A stretch of 64,000 nt of DNA. Source: Aestuariibaculum sp. M13 (GTDB taxonomy: Bacteria > Bacteroidota > Bacteroidia > Flavobacteriales > Flavobacteriaceae). The stretch covers positions 186,001-250,000 of the forward strand of contig NZ_JANIAC010000004.1 of assembly GCF_024723255.1 (NCBI RefSeq). The letters are read 5' to 3'. Numbering within the stretch: the stretch's first letter is position 1; each line of letters opens with the position of its first letter. Made by a program: the position numbers and the translations under genes. Below, piece by piece: positions 25,979 to 36,700 of this stretch. The notes beneath the pieces were generated by a model. The model was not told the DNA's origin and searched no databases. It saw only the letters and a list, made by a program, of their open reading frames with translations.

Positions 25979-28822
25979 ATGATATTTAGGAATATTAAGG
26001 CATTGATCCTTTTGTCACTTGTACTGGCGGGATTTCAAAGTTGTGAAAACCCTTCTGTTTCAGAAATTGATTTATCAGGAGATTGGAATTTTAAAATAGA
26101 TACCTTAGATGAAGGTGTTAGCCAAAATTGGTTTGAATTAAATTTTGAAGAAACTGTTAAGTTGCCAGGGTCCATGGCTGAAAATGGAAAAGGACATGAT
26201 GTTTCTCAGAAAACAGTTTGGACGGGTAACATGGATAAGGATAAATTGTGGTATGAAAACGATGTTGTAAAAAAGCATTTAAAAGAAGGGGTTGTAAAGG
26301 TGCCTTTTTGCTTAACTCCTGTTAAAGAATATGTGGGGCCGGCATGGTATCAAAAAACCGTTACTATTCCAGAAGCATGGAATAACAAACGTATCGTTTT
26401 AAATTTAGAACGTGTACATTGGGAATCGATGGTTTGGGTAAACGGTAAACAGGTTGGTATGCAAAATAGTTTAGGGACTTCTCACCAGTACATCCTAACT
26501 GACATTTTAACTTCCGGTAACCATAAAATTACAATTCGTGTAGACAACAGAATTAAGGACATAGATGTAGGTTTGGATGCTCATAGTGTTTCTGATAATA
26601 CTCAAAGTAATTGGAATGGAATAGTGGGAGATATCAGTCTTAAAATTGTTCCAAAATTAGCTATTGGTGATGTGAAGATTTATCCGAACATAAAAGATAA
26701 ATCTGTAAAAGTGCTTGTAGATTTTGAAGGTAAGCATGGTGTGGATTCTGATGCAGAATTAATGCTTCAGGTCAATGAAAAGTCTGAAGGAGGAAAAGTT
26801 TTAAAAGCAGTTTCTAAAAAAATAAACCAGGGTACATCGAACCAAGTCGAATTGGTTTACCCAATGGGAGATCATCCTCAACTTTGGGATGAGTTTAATC
26901 CAAATTTATACGACATGAAACTTACCCTAAATTCTGTTCAAGGGAAAGATGAGAAGTGTATTAGTTTTGGTATGCGTGAGTTTAAAGCTAATGGTACGGT
27001 GTTTACAATTAATGAAAGACCTGTGTTTTTAAGAGGTACTTTAGAGTGCGCTATCTTTCCGTTAACAGGGTATCCGCCAACCGATGTCGATTCATGGAAG
27101 CGTATTATGAAAACGGTTAAAAATTTTGGTTTAAATCATATACGATTTCACTCATGGTGTCCTCCGGAAGCTGCTTTTCAAGCGGCCGACGAACTTGGGG
27201 TTTATCTACAAGTCGAAGCTTCGGCATGGACCTTCGTAGGTAATGGTGCTCCAATCGATCAATGGCTTTATGAAGAAGGTGAAGCTATGCTTAATGCTTA
27301 TGGGAACCATCCATCTTTTGTCATGATGGCTTATGGAAATGAGCCTTTTGGTAAAAATCACAAGAACTATTTAGCAAAATTTGTTGATCATTTTAAAAGT
27401 ATAGATAATAGAAGATTATATACCGGCGGGGGTGGGTGGCCTTATTTAGAAAACCAGGATTTTTACGATAATGCAGCTCCAAGAATTCAGTTATGGAATC
27501 AAAATCTGGAAAGTGTCATTAATAAATATCCGCCACAAACCAACTTCGATTACGATTCGCTGGTAAAAAGCATCCCGATGCCTTATGTGACTCATGAAAT
27601 GGGCCAATGGTGTGCATATCCTAATTTTAAAGAAATGTCAAAATATACTGGTGTTCTTAAACCCAGAAATTTTGAAATCTTTCAAGAAACGCTTATTGAG
27701 AATGGGATGGGAGAGTTAGCAGATGAATTTCTTTTGGCTTCAGGAAAATTACAAACCTTGTGTTATAAGGCTGATATTGAAGCGGCTTTAAGGACTAAGA
27801 ATTTAGCAGGATTTCAATTGCTTGATTTACATGACTTCCCGGGGCAGGGAACAGCTTTAGTAGGTGTATTAGATGCATTTTGGGATGAAAAAGGCTATGT
27901 TACAAGCGACTTGTATAGTAAGTTTTGCAATCAAACAGTGCCGTTAGCACGTTTAGAAAAGCGTATTTATAGTAATACGGACACATTAAAAGCATCAATA
28001 GAAATTGCTCATTTTGGTAAATCTCCGTTAGTCAATGCGAAACCTAAATGGAAGTTAACAAATATGTCAGGTCAATTAATTGAAGAGGGTCGTTTTGCCG
28101 AAAAAACAATCGATATAGGTAATGGAATTGCTTTAGGCGAAGTTGTTGTTCCGTTAAGTAAAAGTCAGAACCCGGAAAAGTTAATTTTATCAGTTCAAGT
28201 TACTGAATTTGAAAATACATGGGATGTTTGGGTTTACCCAATTGAGCAAACGGAAATTACGAATGAGAATTCTGTAAAAGTGGTTCATAAACTGGATAAG
28301 CAAACTATAGAGTATTTGAAGAATGGGGGAAAAGTCCTTTTTAATATTTCAAAGGGGGATATCTTACCCGAAAAGGGAGGTGATATAGCTGTTGGGTTTT
28401 CAAGTATTTTTTGGAATACCTCCTGGACATTAGGGCAGAAACCACACACATTGGGTATATTATGCGATCCTAAGCATCCTGCTTTGGAAGCGTTTCCTAC
28501 AGAATATCATTCAAATTGGCAATGGTGGGATGCTATGAGTCATTCTAACGCGATTGTATTGGATGAATTTCCAAAATCTTTAAAACCTATTGTTAGAGTT
28601 ATAGACGATTGGTTTCAAAACCGTCGTACGGCACTCTTAATTGAGGCTAAAGTGGGGAAGGGAAGTTTATTAATGTCAGGTATAGATTTACATACTAATA
28701 TTAATGAAAGGTTGGAAGCTAAACAATTATTATACAGCTTAAAAAAGTATATGACTAGCAATCAATTTAACCCGGATACTGCTCTTAACATAGAAGATAT
28801 TACTTCTCTGTTGGTTAAATAA
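25979..28822 (+). CDS. Glycoside hydrolase family 2 lipoprotein
   Basis: A 947-residue lipoprotein (GFQSC-ENPS). The domains follow the GH2 plan: sugar-binding jelly roll (about 30-225, with AWYQKTVTIP and WVNGKQVG), immunoglobulin-like domain (about 228-335), and TIM barrel (about 340-620) with FGLNHIRFHSWCPPEAAFQAAD. The likely acid/base is E455 (AYGNEPFG) and the likely nucleophile E540 (THEMGQW). A long C-terminal beta region follows. It hydrolyses a beta-linked sugar (galactose, glucuronate or mannose cannot be told apart here), probably in the periplasm or on the surface. It is 29 bp upstream of the sulfatase, so the two are probably co-transcribed. Confidence 0.85.
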   Translation: MIFRNIKALILLSLVLAGFQSCENPSVSEIDLSGDWNFKIDTLDEGVSQNWFELNFEETVKLPGSMAENGKGHDVSQKTVWTGNMDKDKLWYENDVVKKHLKEGVVKVPFCLTPVKEYVGPAWYQKTVTIPEAWNNKRIVLNLERVHWESMVWVNGKQVGMQNSLGTSHQYILTDILTSGNHKITIRVDNRIKDIDVGLDAHSVSDNTQSNWNGIVGDISLKIVPKLAIGDVKIYPNIKDKSVKVLVDFEGKHGVDSDAELMLQVNEKSEGGKVLKAVSKKINQGTSNQVELVYPMGDHPQLWDEFNPNLYDMKLTLNSVQGKDEKCISFGMREFKANGTVFTINERPVFLRGTLECAIFPLTGYPPTDVDSWKRIMKTVKNFGLNHIRFHSWCPPEAAFQAADELGVYLQVEASAWTFVGNGAPIDQWLYEEGEAMLNAYGNHPSFVMMAYGNEPFGKNHKNYLAKFVDHFKSIDNRRLYTGGGGWPYLENQDFYDNAAPRIQLWNQNLESVINKYPPQTNFDYDSLVKSIPMPYVTHEMGQWCAYPNFKEMSKYTGVLKPRNFEIFQETLIENGMGELADEFLLASGKLQTLCYKADIEAALRTKNLAGFQLLDLHDFPGQGTALVGVLDAFWDEKGYVTSDLYSKFCNQTVPLARLEKRIYSNTDTLKASIEIAHFGKSPLVNAKPKWKLTNMSGQLIEEGRFAEKTIDIGNGIALGEVVVPLSKSQNPEKLILSVQVTEFENTWDVWVYPIEQTEITNENSVKVVHKLDKQTIEYLKNGGKVLFNISKGDILPEKGGDIAVGFSSIFWNTSWTLGQKPHTLGILCDPKHPALEAFPTEYHSNWQWWDAMSHSNAIVLDEFPKSLKPIVRVIDDWFQNRRTALLIEAKVGKGSLLMSGIDLHTNINERLEAKQLLYSLKKYMTSNQFNPDTALNIEDITSLLVK

Positions 28823-28851
28823 AAACTATAAACAATAAAATTTATTCTAGA

Positions 28852-30366
28852 ATGAAATTGTATTTATTACCAATTATATTTTTGACTGTATTTTTAGGTT
28901 CCTATCAAATAGGAAATACCCAAAACGAACACCCTAACATTATAATTATATATGTTGACGACTTAGGGTATGGTGATATTGGTGTTAATGGAGCAAAGGG
29001 TGTTGAAACTCCTAATATAGATCGATTAGCTCAACAAGGAATAAATTTTACAGATGCTCATTGCAGTTCGGCTACTTGTACGCCTTCGAGATACTCTTTG
29101 CTAACAGGTAATTACGCTTTTAGAAATAATGCGGCTGTTTTAGATGGAGATGCTCCTTTAATAATAGATGAAACAATGGAAACTTTACCAGCAATGCTTC
29201 AAAAGTCTGGGTATAAAACAGCTGTGGTAGGTAAGTGGCACTTAGGTTTAGGACAAGGTGAAATTGATTGGAATAAACATGTGGCTCCAGGTCCTAAAGA
29301 AGTGGGTTTTGATTATAGCTTTTTGGTGCCGGCAACCAATGATAGAGTACCCTGTGTATTTTTAGAAAACCAGGAAGTTGTGGGGTTAGATTTATCAGAT
29401 CCAATTACAGTAAGCTATGGAGCTAAAATAGACGGTTATCCATTGGGTAGTGAGCACCCGGAATTATTAAAAATGCATGCAGACAAACAGCATCAGGGAG
29501 CGGTTATTAACGGAATTAGTCGCATTGGGGCCATGAAAGGAGGAAAGGATGCTCTTTGGGTAGATGAGGATATTCCTTTTGTACTATTAGACAAAGCAAC
29601 CGCTTTTATAGATGAAAATAGAAGTAATAAATTCTTCTTATACTTTTCCTTAATTGATATTCACGAACCACGGGTGGCAAATATAAAATTTGTTGAAAGT
29701 AGTAGCATGGGGCCAAGAGGAGATGTTATAGCTCAAATGGATTGGTGCGTTGGACAAATTACCGAAAAACTTAAAGAGGCTAATATACTGGAAAATACAC
29801 TCATAATTTTTAGTAGTGACAATGGTCCGGTTCTGGACGATGGTTACTTAGATTATGCAAAAGAACTGGTAGGAGACCATAAGCCTGGAGGCAGCTTTAG
29901 AGGTAGTAAATATTCCGTGTTTGAAGCAGGAACTCGTGTGCCTACCGTTGTATTTTGGCCGGGTACAGTCAAGCCAGCAATAAGTAATGCTTTGGTTTCG
30001 CAAGTTGATTTGTATGCATCAATTGCTCATTTAATTAAAAGTGATATACCAATAAGTGCATCGATAGATAGTAGAAACTACTTAGATACATGGTTAGGGA
30101 AATCTACTAAGGGTAGAGAGTTTTTATTGGAAGAAGGATATACTTATGGATTGAGAATGGGTAATTGGAAGTATATAGCTCCAAAAGATAAACCAACACC
30201 CAATTGGATGGAAAGAAAATTTGTAGATCCCGGATTTAGAAAAGAAGTTCAATTATATAACCTTAAAGAGGATCCAACAGAAAGTGAGAATGTTTGCAAT
30301 AAACATCCTGAAATAGTTCGATTGATGTCTAAAAAACTTCTTGAAATACTTGAAAATAAAATATAA
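28852..30366 (+). CDS. S1-family sulfatase
   Basis: A 504-residue exported protein with a signal peptide of about 23 residues. The metal-binding DD is at 36-37 (YVDDLGYGD), and the formylglycine motif C76-T-P-S-R80 defines a type I (S1) sulfatase activated by an anaerobic or aerobic maturase. GKWHLG and FSSDNGP are further family hallmarks. It removes sulfate esters from carbohydrates. The subfamily and sulfate position cannot be read by eye. It forms a pair with the GH2 gene upstream, suggesting a sulfated glycan. Confidence 0.92.
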   Translation: MKLYLLPIIFLTVFLGSYQIGNTQNEHPNIIIIYVDDLGYGDIGVNGAKGVETPNIDRLAQQGINFTDAHCSSATCTPSRYSLLTGNYAFRNNAAVLDGDAPLIIDETMETLPAMLQKSGYKTAVVGKWHLGLGQGEIDWNKHVAPGPKEVGFDYSFLVPATNDRVPCVFLENQEVVGLDLSDPITVSYGAKIDGYPLGSEHPELLKMHADKQHQGAVINGISRIGAMKGGKDALWVDEDIPFVLLDKATAFIDENRSNKFFLYFSLIDIHEPRVANIKFVESSSMGPRGDVIAQMDWCVGQITEKLKEANILENTLIIFSSDNGPVLDDGYLDYAKELVGDHKPGGSFRGSKYSVFEAGTRVPTVVFWPGTVKPAISNALVSQVDLYASIAHLIKSDIPISASIDSRNYLDTWLGKSTKGREFLLEEGYTYGLRMGNWKYIAPKDKPTPNWMERKFVDPGFRKEVQLYNLKEDPTESENVCNKHPEIVRLMSKKLLEILENKI

Positions 30367-30678
30367 GTAAAGTCTATATTAAATAGGAATTCATCACTTG
30401 GTTTAATAAAGCTGGTTTTAATATCGGGAGGAATTGGCTATTTCAAACCGAACCAAAACTTGTAGTTATTTGACTGGGATGTTAAGAAATTGGATTACTT
30501 ATCTAAATTTATTTCTAAAAAATCTAAAAAAAATTAGGGAGTTTAAGATTTAAAATCTGTCTGATAGGTGTGGGTTAAAGGTAAAGAATGAATAAAATAT
30601 TTACTAGATTTTTTCTTTTTGACCTAAGAAGTAAAATTATTCACGCCAAAACAAACTATTAATAAGATTTAAAATTAA
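30367..30678 (+). other. Non-coding gap after the sulfatase
   Basis: 312 bp of A+T-rich sequence. No open frame, clear hairpin terminator or full promoter consensus was found. It probably contains the promoter of the serine protease gene. Confidence 0.4.
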
Positions 30679-31617
30679 ATGAAGAATCACTTAAACAGAA
30701 AAACGGATAAAATGTATGTTAAATATTTTACAGCAATTGCTCTAGGATTTATTTTGTTAAGTTGTAACTCAGTAAGAATGCAACCAAACAACCCGAAGGA
30801 AAATATAGCTGAAGTTATCGAACCAAAACATACATCAAAATTTATTAATGATATTACCGCTAAAGCACAAGAATTGATAAGTGCCAATAAATATACGCCT
30901 TTTGATGATTTACAATCTCAAAAGGAAAAGCATACTGAAGAAAATTCAGAAGTGTTTGTTAGTTCTTATAAACCTGATTTAATGACAGGTAATGAAATTT
31001 ATAATTATTTACAGGTGTCTACCATGGTAATAGGTTCTGCCTATCTATGCGAAAGATGTCCAAATATTCATTTAAATTGTGCAACCGGATTTGTAATTCA
31101 AGAAGACGGTGTTGTGGTTACTAATTATCATGTCATTGATGCTAAAGAGAAAATGGATATATCGACCATCTTTGCTTCAGACTATAAAGGTAACCTATAT
31201 CCTGTTTCTAAAATTTTATCAGCAAGCAAATCAAATGATGTCGCAATATTGCAATTAGATACAAGCGGTCAAAAGCTAAAAGAGTTACCACTTGCCAATG
31301 AAGAATTAGTAGGGGAAACCATTTATACTATGGGGCATCCTTTTTATAATACTTATTTTATGACCAAAGGCATTATTGGAAGAAAATACATTAAAGAACA
31401 TACGAATGTGTCTAAAATAGCAATAACGGCTGATTTTGGACAGGGTTCTAGTGGTGGGCCTGTCGTTAACGAACACGGTCAGGTAGTTGGTATCGTAAGT
31501 TCTACTTATGCAAATTACAGTTACAAATCAAAAGATAAAGGAGATTTGCAATTACTCGTAAAAGAAGTTGTTCCTGTGAGTGTACTTCATAAGTATGTAA
31601 GGAGTTATCAAGAATAA
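30679..31617 (+). CDS. Trypsin-like (HtrA-type) serine protease lipoprotein
   Basis: About 312 residues from the ATG at 30679; the ATG at 30712 fits the signal peptide better and gives about 301. The lipobox is ILLSC (C29 in the longer numbering). A chymotrypsin-fold domain spans about 115-290, with H151 (TNYHVID), D187 (SNDVAI) and S258 (GQGSSGGP). There is no PDZ domain, unlike HtrA/DegP. A cysteine-rich stretch (CERCPNIHLNC, 124-134) precedes the catalytic His and could form disulfides or bind metal. It probably cleaves proteins in the periplasm or at the surface. It lies between the sulfatase and operon B. Confidence 0.85.
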   Translation: MKNHLNRKTDKMYVKYFTAIALGFILLSCNSVRMQPNNPKENIAEVIEPKHTSKFINDITAKAQELISANKYTPFDDLQSQKEKHTEENSEVFVSSYKPDLMTGNEIYNYLQVSTMVIGSAYLCERCPNIHLNCATGFVIQEDGVVVTNYHVIDAKEKMDISTIFASDYKGNLYPVSKILSASKSNDVAILQLDTSGQKLKELPLANEELVGETIYTMGHPFYNTYFMTKGIIGRKYIKEHTNVSKIAITADFGQGSSGGPVVNEHGQVVGIVSSTYANYSYKSKDKGDLQLLVKEVVPVSVLHKYVRSYQE

Positions 31618-31741
31618 TTTCTGTTTAATATAAACAGCAAGAACTAAGAACGTTCGGGGCTTCTTTCTTCGAGGTTTAATTTTTTCTTTGGAGAATTTTT
31701 AATAGTGGCTCTGAACGTCTTTATAAAATTATGATAGAAAC

Positions 31742-32329
31742 CTAGTTGAAAATCTTTTTAACCATATTTGAAGGCATAAGGGCAATATATAAAAGTAAAT
31801 TATTGTCTTCAAAGCCTAATCTTATTTTTTTGAAAGCCAATCGCATTTGGGCATCAACTGTTTTTTCTGATATATTTAGTTTATTAGCAATTTCCTTGTA
31901 ATTAAGACCTCTTAATTTATTAAGCTCTAAAATTTCTTTACATTTAGGAGGTAGGGTGCTTATGAGTTTTTTAAGTTTCAGGATGCGTTTTTCCTGGTAT
32001 TCTTTATTTTCAGTAATTAATTCTCTTAAAATATCCTGACGTAGTTCTTCGAAAAACAAATCTTGCTTTTTGGTTGTTCGGTATTGGTCAATAAAAGTGT
32101 TATAAGCTATTTTATATAAATAACTTTTTAATGATTTTATCCCATCTAATTTTTGTCTTTTTTCCCAAATTGTAATGAATACTTGCTGCACAATATCTTC
32201 AGACGATGGGACATCGTTAGTATAGGTAGTAATAAAAATAACCAGAGGACGATAGTATTTAGAGAATAATGAATTAAAGGCTTCATTATCATTATTTGCG
32301 ATAGCTTGTATTAACGCTAAATCCTCCAT
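31742..32329 (-). CDS. ECF sigma factor of operon B
   Basis: A 195-residue sigma factor with region 2 at about residues 9-75 (SEDIVQQVFITIWEKRQKL) and region 4 at about 123-175 (LNYKEIANKLNISEKTVDAQMRLAFKKIR). It is divergent from fecR B with a 221-bp shared upstream region, unlike operons A and D, where sigma and fecR are in line. Close to the sigma relic at 25181-25575. It should direct transcription of operon B. Confidence 0.92.
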   Translation of the reverse strand: MEDLALIQAIANNDNEAFNSLFSKYYRPLVIFITTYTNDVPSSEDIVQQVFITIWEKRQKLDGIKSLKSYLYKIAYNTFIDQYRTTKKQDLFFEELRQDILRELITENKEYQEKRILKLKKLISTLPPKCKEILELNKLRGLNYKEIANKLNISEKTVDAQMRLAFKKIRLGFEDNNLLLYIALMPSNMVKKIFN

Positions 32330-32550
32330 TGCTGCTTATTCTTTTATTAAATCTATATTATTTTTTCGAATTAATTTAAAAAAAATCTCCACTTTGAAGA
32401 AAAGTTAGAATCGCAATAAATACTCTAAAGAAGAGATAATACTTGGCTTAAAAACAAACTAAATAAAGATTATTTCAAAAAAAATAAAATTTTTTTAAGG
32501 GTATTTAAAATCTAAATACGTCTAGAGTGTAAATATAACATTAAAAAAAG

Positions 32551-33699
32551 TTGAAAAAATTAATTCGCAAATTTTTATCGCATTCAATTTCTGATTCAGA
32601 AAAAGAGGAACTGCGCATTTGGTTAAAGGACCAAAAGAACTATAACACATTTAAAAACTATGTGCGGGATGATTATGATTTAACGTCTTTGCTGGAAAAT
32701 TTAGATGAGCAGTTAGCTTATGATGAAGTTTGGAGTAAAATAAAGAAATCAGATAAGGTACGTTTTCTAAATCCGAGAAGGGTAAGAAGTATACTCAAAT
32801 ATGCTGCTGTTGTTTTAATACTTCTTACAGTAGGGTATGTTACATTTAAAAATAATAGTAATCAAGTACCACAACCAATTATTGTTAATAACAACATTAA
32901 GCCAGTTAGTAATAAAGCTATTTTAACGCTACAGGATGGAACCGATATAAGTCTGGATGAGGAGCAAAATTATGAAAGCTTGAATTTAACGAATACTGGG
33001 GAAGAGTTAATTTACAAAGAAGACACATCGTCAAAAGTAGCTATTACATATAATTATTTAACGGTTCCGAGAGGAGGTGAATTTCAAGTTACGTTAACCG
33101 ATGGAACAAAGGTTTGGTTAAATTCAGATAGTCAATTAAAATACCCGACAAATTTCCCTAAAGGAAAAACCAGAGAGGTCGAACTCGTTTATGGAGAAGC
33201 TTATTTTGATGTAGCCTCAAGTACTAAAAATAATGGAACTTCTTTTAAAGTTATTGCTCCAGAACAGGCAGTTCAAGTTTTAGGAACTGAGTTTAATATA
33301 AAAGCCTATTACGATGAAGAAAATGTGTCAACGACATTAGTAGAAGGTAGTATAGCTTTACTAGCCGATGGTAAAGAGGAAGTTTTAAAACCTAACGATA
33401 AAGCCACACTCAATAAAACAAATCAAGATTTATTCATTGAAACTGTAGATGTTTATAATGAAATATCATGGAGAGATAATGTATATAGTTTCGAACATAA
33501 ACCATTAAAAGAAATCATGAAAGTATTATCGCGTTGGTATGATATGGAGGTTGAATTTGAAGGCGATGGTATAGAAAATATTCGCTTTAATGGTGTACTC
33601 GACAAGAAACAAAATATAGAAGAAATTATTGAGAATATAAAAGATTTAGGATTTATTAATACTTATGAGATATATGACAAAACAGTGATTTTAAAATAG
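32551..33699 (+). CDS. FecR anti-sigma factor of operon B
   Basis: A 382-residue protein: cytoplasmic N-terminus with SISDSEKEELRIWL, membrane helix at about 83-99, periplasmic FecR domain at about 165-275 (GTKVWLNSDSQLKYP, GEAYFDV), and a C-terminal DUF4974 at about 305-382. The start is a TTG; no in-frame ATG fits, and the encoded N-terminus (MKKLIRKFLSHSISDSE) aligns with FecR C, which supports it. It faces sigma B across the intergenic region and is followed by a stem-loop and susC B. Confidence 0.9.
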   Translation: MKKLIRKFLSHSISDSEKEELRIWLKDQKNYNTFKNYVRDDYDLTSLLENLDEQLAYDEVWSKIKKSDKVRFLNPRRVRSILKYAAVVLILLTVGYVTFKNNSNQVPQPIIVNNNIKPVSNKAILTLQDGTDISLDEEQNYESLNLTNTGEELIYKEDTSSKVAITYNYLTVPRGGEFQVTLTDGTKVWLNSDSQLKYPTNFPKGKTREVELVYGEAYFDVASSTKNNGTSFKVIAPEQAVQVLGTEFNIKAYYDEENVSTTLVEGSIALLADGKEEVLKPNDKATLNKTNQDLFIETVDVYNEISWRDNVYSFEHKPLKEIMKVLSRWYDMEVEFEGDGIENIRFNGVLDKKQNIEEIIENIKDLGFINTYEIYDKTVILK

Positions 33700-33705
33700 A
33701 AAAAA

Positions 33706-33749
33706 AGGGATCGAAGAAATGAAACTTGCCGGAATCGATCTTCGTCCCT
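33706..33749 (+). promoter_or_regulatory. Stem-loop between fecR and susC, operon B
   Basis: AGGGATCGAAGA (33706-33717) and TCTTCGTCCCT (33739-33749) pair with one bulged T, enclosing a 21-nt loop. No U-tract follows. It is the same position as the hairpins in operons A, C and D. Confidence 0.6.
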
Positions 33750-33796
33750 GTTATTTAGAGAATTAATTTATAAACAAACTAATCCAAAACAAATTT

Positions 33797-36700
33797 ATGG
33801 AAAAAAAACAAACTAACTATTTTCCTTTTTTGAGGAAAAAACAGCTAATTAATATTATGAGGCTATTAACATTCTTATTATGCATTAGCTCCTTTGCAAT
33901 TAATCCTGCGAAATTGATTTCACAGAATGCAAAAATTAAAATAGAAGCTAGTGAGTCTTTAACTATTGATGAGGTTTTTAAGCTTATTAGAAACCAGACA
34001 GATTACAGATTTATTTATCAGGAAGACCTTTTTAAAAATGCACCAAAGGTTTATGTGAAAAAAGGTGAAGTTAGGGTAAATGAATTGCTTAGTCAGTTTT
34101 TAATCAGTAACGATTATTCTTTCGAATTGACCAAAAACAACACCATCTTAATAAAAGATGAACTAAACACTCAACAAAAGCAATTTCGATTAACTGGAAC
34201 AGTGTCAGATCAGGAAGGTATGCCTTTAATGGGAGTTAACGTCTTTGTAAAAGGAAAAACTAGCGGTAGCATAACTGATATGGATGGTAAGTTCAAGGTT
34301 ACAGCTGCTAAAGGTGATATTTTGGTGTTTAGCTATATTGGATATACAACAAAGGAAATTGTAATTGAAGACCAAAAGGTATTTGATATTGTTATGGAAT
34401 CTGATGTTTCTGAATTACAAGAGGTTGTTATTACGGGTTATTACGAACGAAAAAAAGAAAGCTTTACAGGAGCAGAAACTACTATTACGGGTAAGGAATT
34501 AACAGCATTGTCAAGCCAGAATATTTTGAAAGCATTGTCAATAGCAGTTCCAACATTTAAATTGGTTGAGAATAATGAATTTGGTAGTGATCCCAATAGA
34601 TTACCTGATTTTGAAATAAGAGGTAGTAGTAGTATAAATACAGGCACAGAATTAAGATCTGAATTCCAAAACAATCCTAACCTTCCTACCTTTATTTTAG
34701 ATGGTTTTGAAGTATCGGCGGAAATTATCTTCGATTTGGATCCTAATAGAGTAGCTAATGTTACGGTTCTACGAGATGCTGCGGCAACAGCTATTTATGG
34801 TTCCAGAGCAGCTAATGGTGTAGTTGTTATTGAAACCAAAAGACCGAAGGAGGGAAAGATGACCGTTTTCTACAATACTAATTTGGATTTTGCTGCTGCT
34901 GATTTATCGGATTATAACTTAATGAATGCTCGGGAGAAACTGGAATATGAGAATCTGGCAGGGTTGTACAACCATCCAAATGTGGCAGTAAATGAAGATC
35001 GTCAAGCTAAGTATAATGAGATATTAACTCTTGTAGAAGAGGGGGTTAATACAGACTGGATTTCTATACCAGTAAGAAAGCTTGGAACAACAAGTTCTCA
35101 TTCGTTAACTATTGAAGGTGGAGATAAGCATTTTTTATACTCATTTGGTTTAAATAGTAATCAAAATGCGGGGGCTTTAAAAGGTTCAAGCCGTTCAAGA
35201 AATGGTATGAACATTAAATTACAACACACTCGAGACAACTTAAGATTTATGAATACAATGTCTTTTAACAGTGTGAAAAGTTTAAATTCTAAATATGGAA
35301 ATTTTGCAGCATATACATTGTTAAATCCATATTTCTATCCTTATGATGAAAATCGTAATGTAAAACCAAATTTGTATACATTTAATGACGGGACTCAAGT
35401 ACCAAATTACTTATACAACTCAACCTTAAATATTAAAAACGAGAGTGAGTATACAAATTTCCTGAATAATTTCTCTTTTTCTTGGAATGTTACAGATGCA
35501 TTCAAAATTACGAGTCGAATCGGATTAAATTTAAAGAAGGGTTCGAGCGACAATTTTTTACCTGGTGATCATTCTTCTTTTGTTAATTCAGCTATTAAAG
35601 GCAGATATACTAAAGGTTCAGATAAATCATTTTCTTATGATGGAAACATTGTACTGTCTTATAACAAGATGTTTGGTGAAAAACATTTACTTAATGCTAC
35701 TGGTATTTATAATATTTCAGAAACCAAATTGGATTCTTACTCAGTTACTGCTGAAAATTTTCCAAATGCAAATTTGGATCATATTAGTATGGGGACACAG
35801 TATCAGGAGGGAAGCTCACCTTCAGGGAACTATGAAGTACAGAGATTAGTAGGGTTTGTGGGTAACCTGAATTACGCTTATGATAATCGTTATGTAGCAG
35901 ACCTTTCAGTAAGATCTGATGCCTCATCAATTTTTGGAGCTAACGACCGTTGGGGAACATTCTTTAGTGGTGGTTTGGGTTGGAACTTACATAAAGAAGA
36001 ATTCCTTCAGGATAATGACAAGGTACAATTATTAAAGGTTAGAGCATCTTTAGGGCAAACTGGTGGAACCAAGTTTAACCCATACCAATCCTTTATGATG
36101 TTCAACTATAATGATGACTCGTTAGATAATCTGACTTATAATGGTAGTTTAGGGGCAATATTAATTGCTTTGGGTAATCCAGATTTAAAATGGCAGATTA
36201 ATAATAAGTTTAATTTAGGTTTAGATTTCGGATTATTTTCAAACCGTTTAACAGGTAACTTTAACTACTACAACGAAATTTCCAAAAATCAGTTAATTAA
36301 TGTTACACTGGCACCTTCAGTAGGATTCCCAACGTTTACAGAAAATTTAGGTAAGGTGAAAAATGAAGGTATTGAATTAAGTATGAGATATACCGTTTTA
36401 AAGCCGCAAAAAACTAACACTGGTTTAAAATGGGATGTATTTGTTAATGTACTGCACAATAAAAATAGCTTGTTAGAAATTAATGATGCATTAACTGCAT
36501 TTAATGATAAGCAAGATGAATTGGCTGGCGATAGTGAAAATCCAATTACGAAGCCGGTTGTAAAATACGAAGAAGGTCGTTCCATTAACACAATATGGGC
36601 AGTTAAATCATTAGGTATCGATCCATCGAATGGTCAGGAAGTATTTATAGATAGAAATGGAAATATAACTAACGATTATCGATTTGGAGATCAAAGAGCG

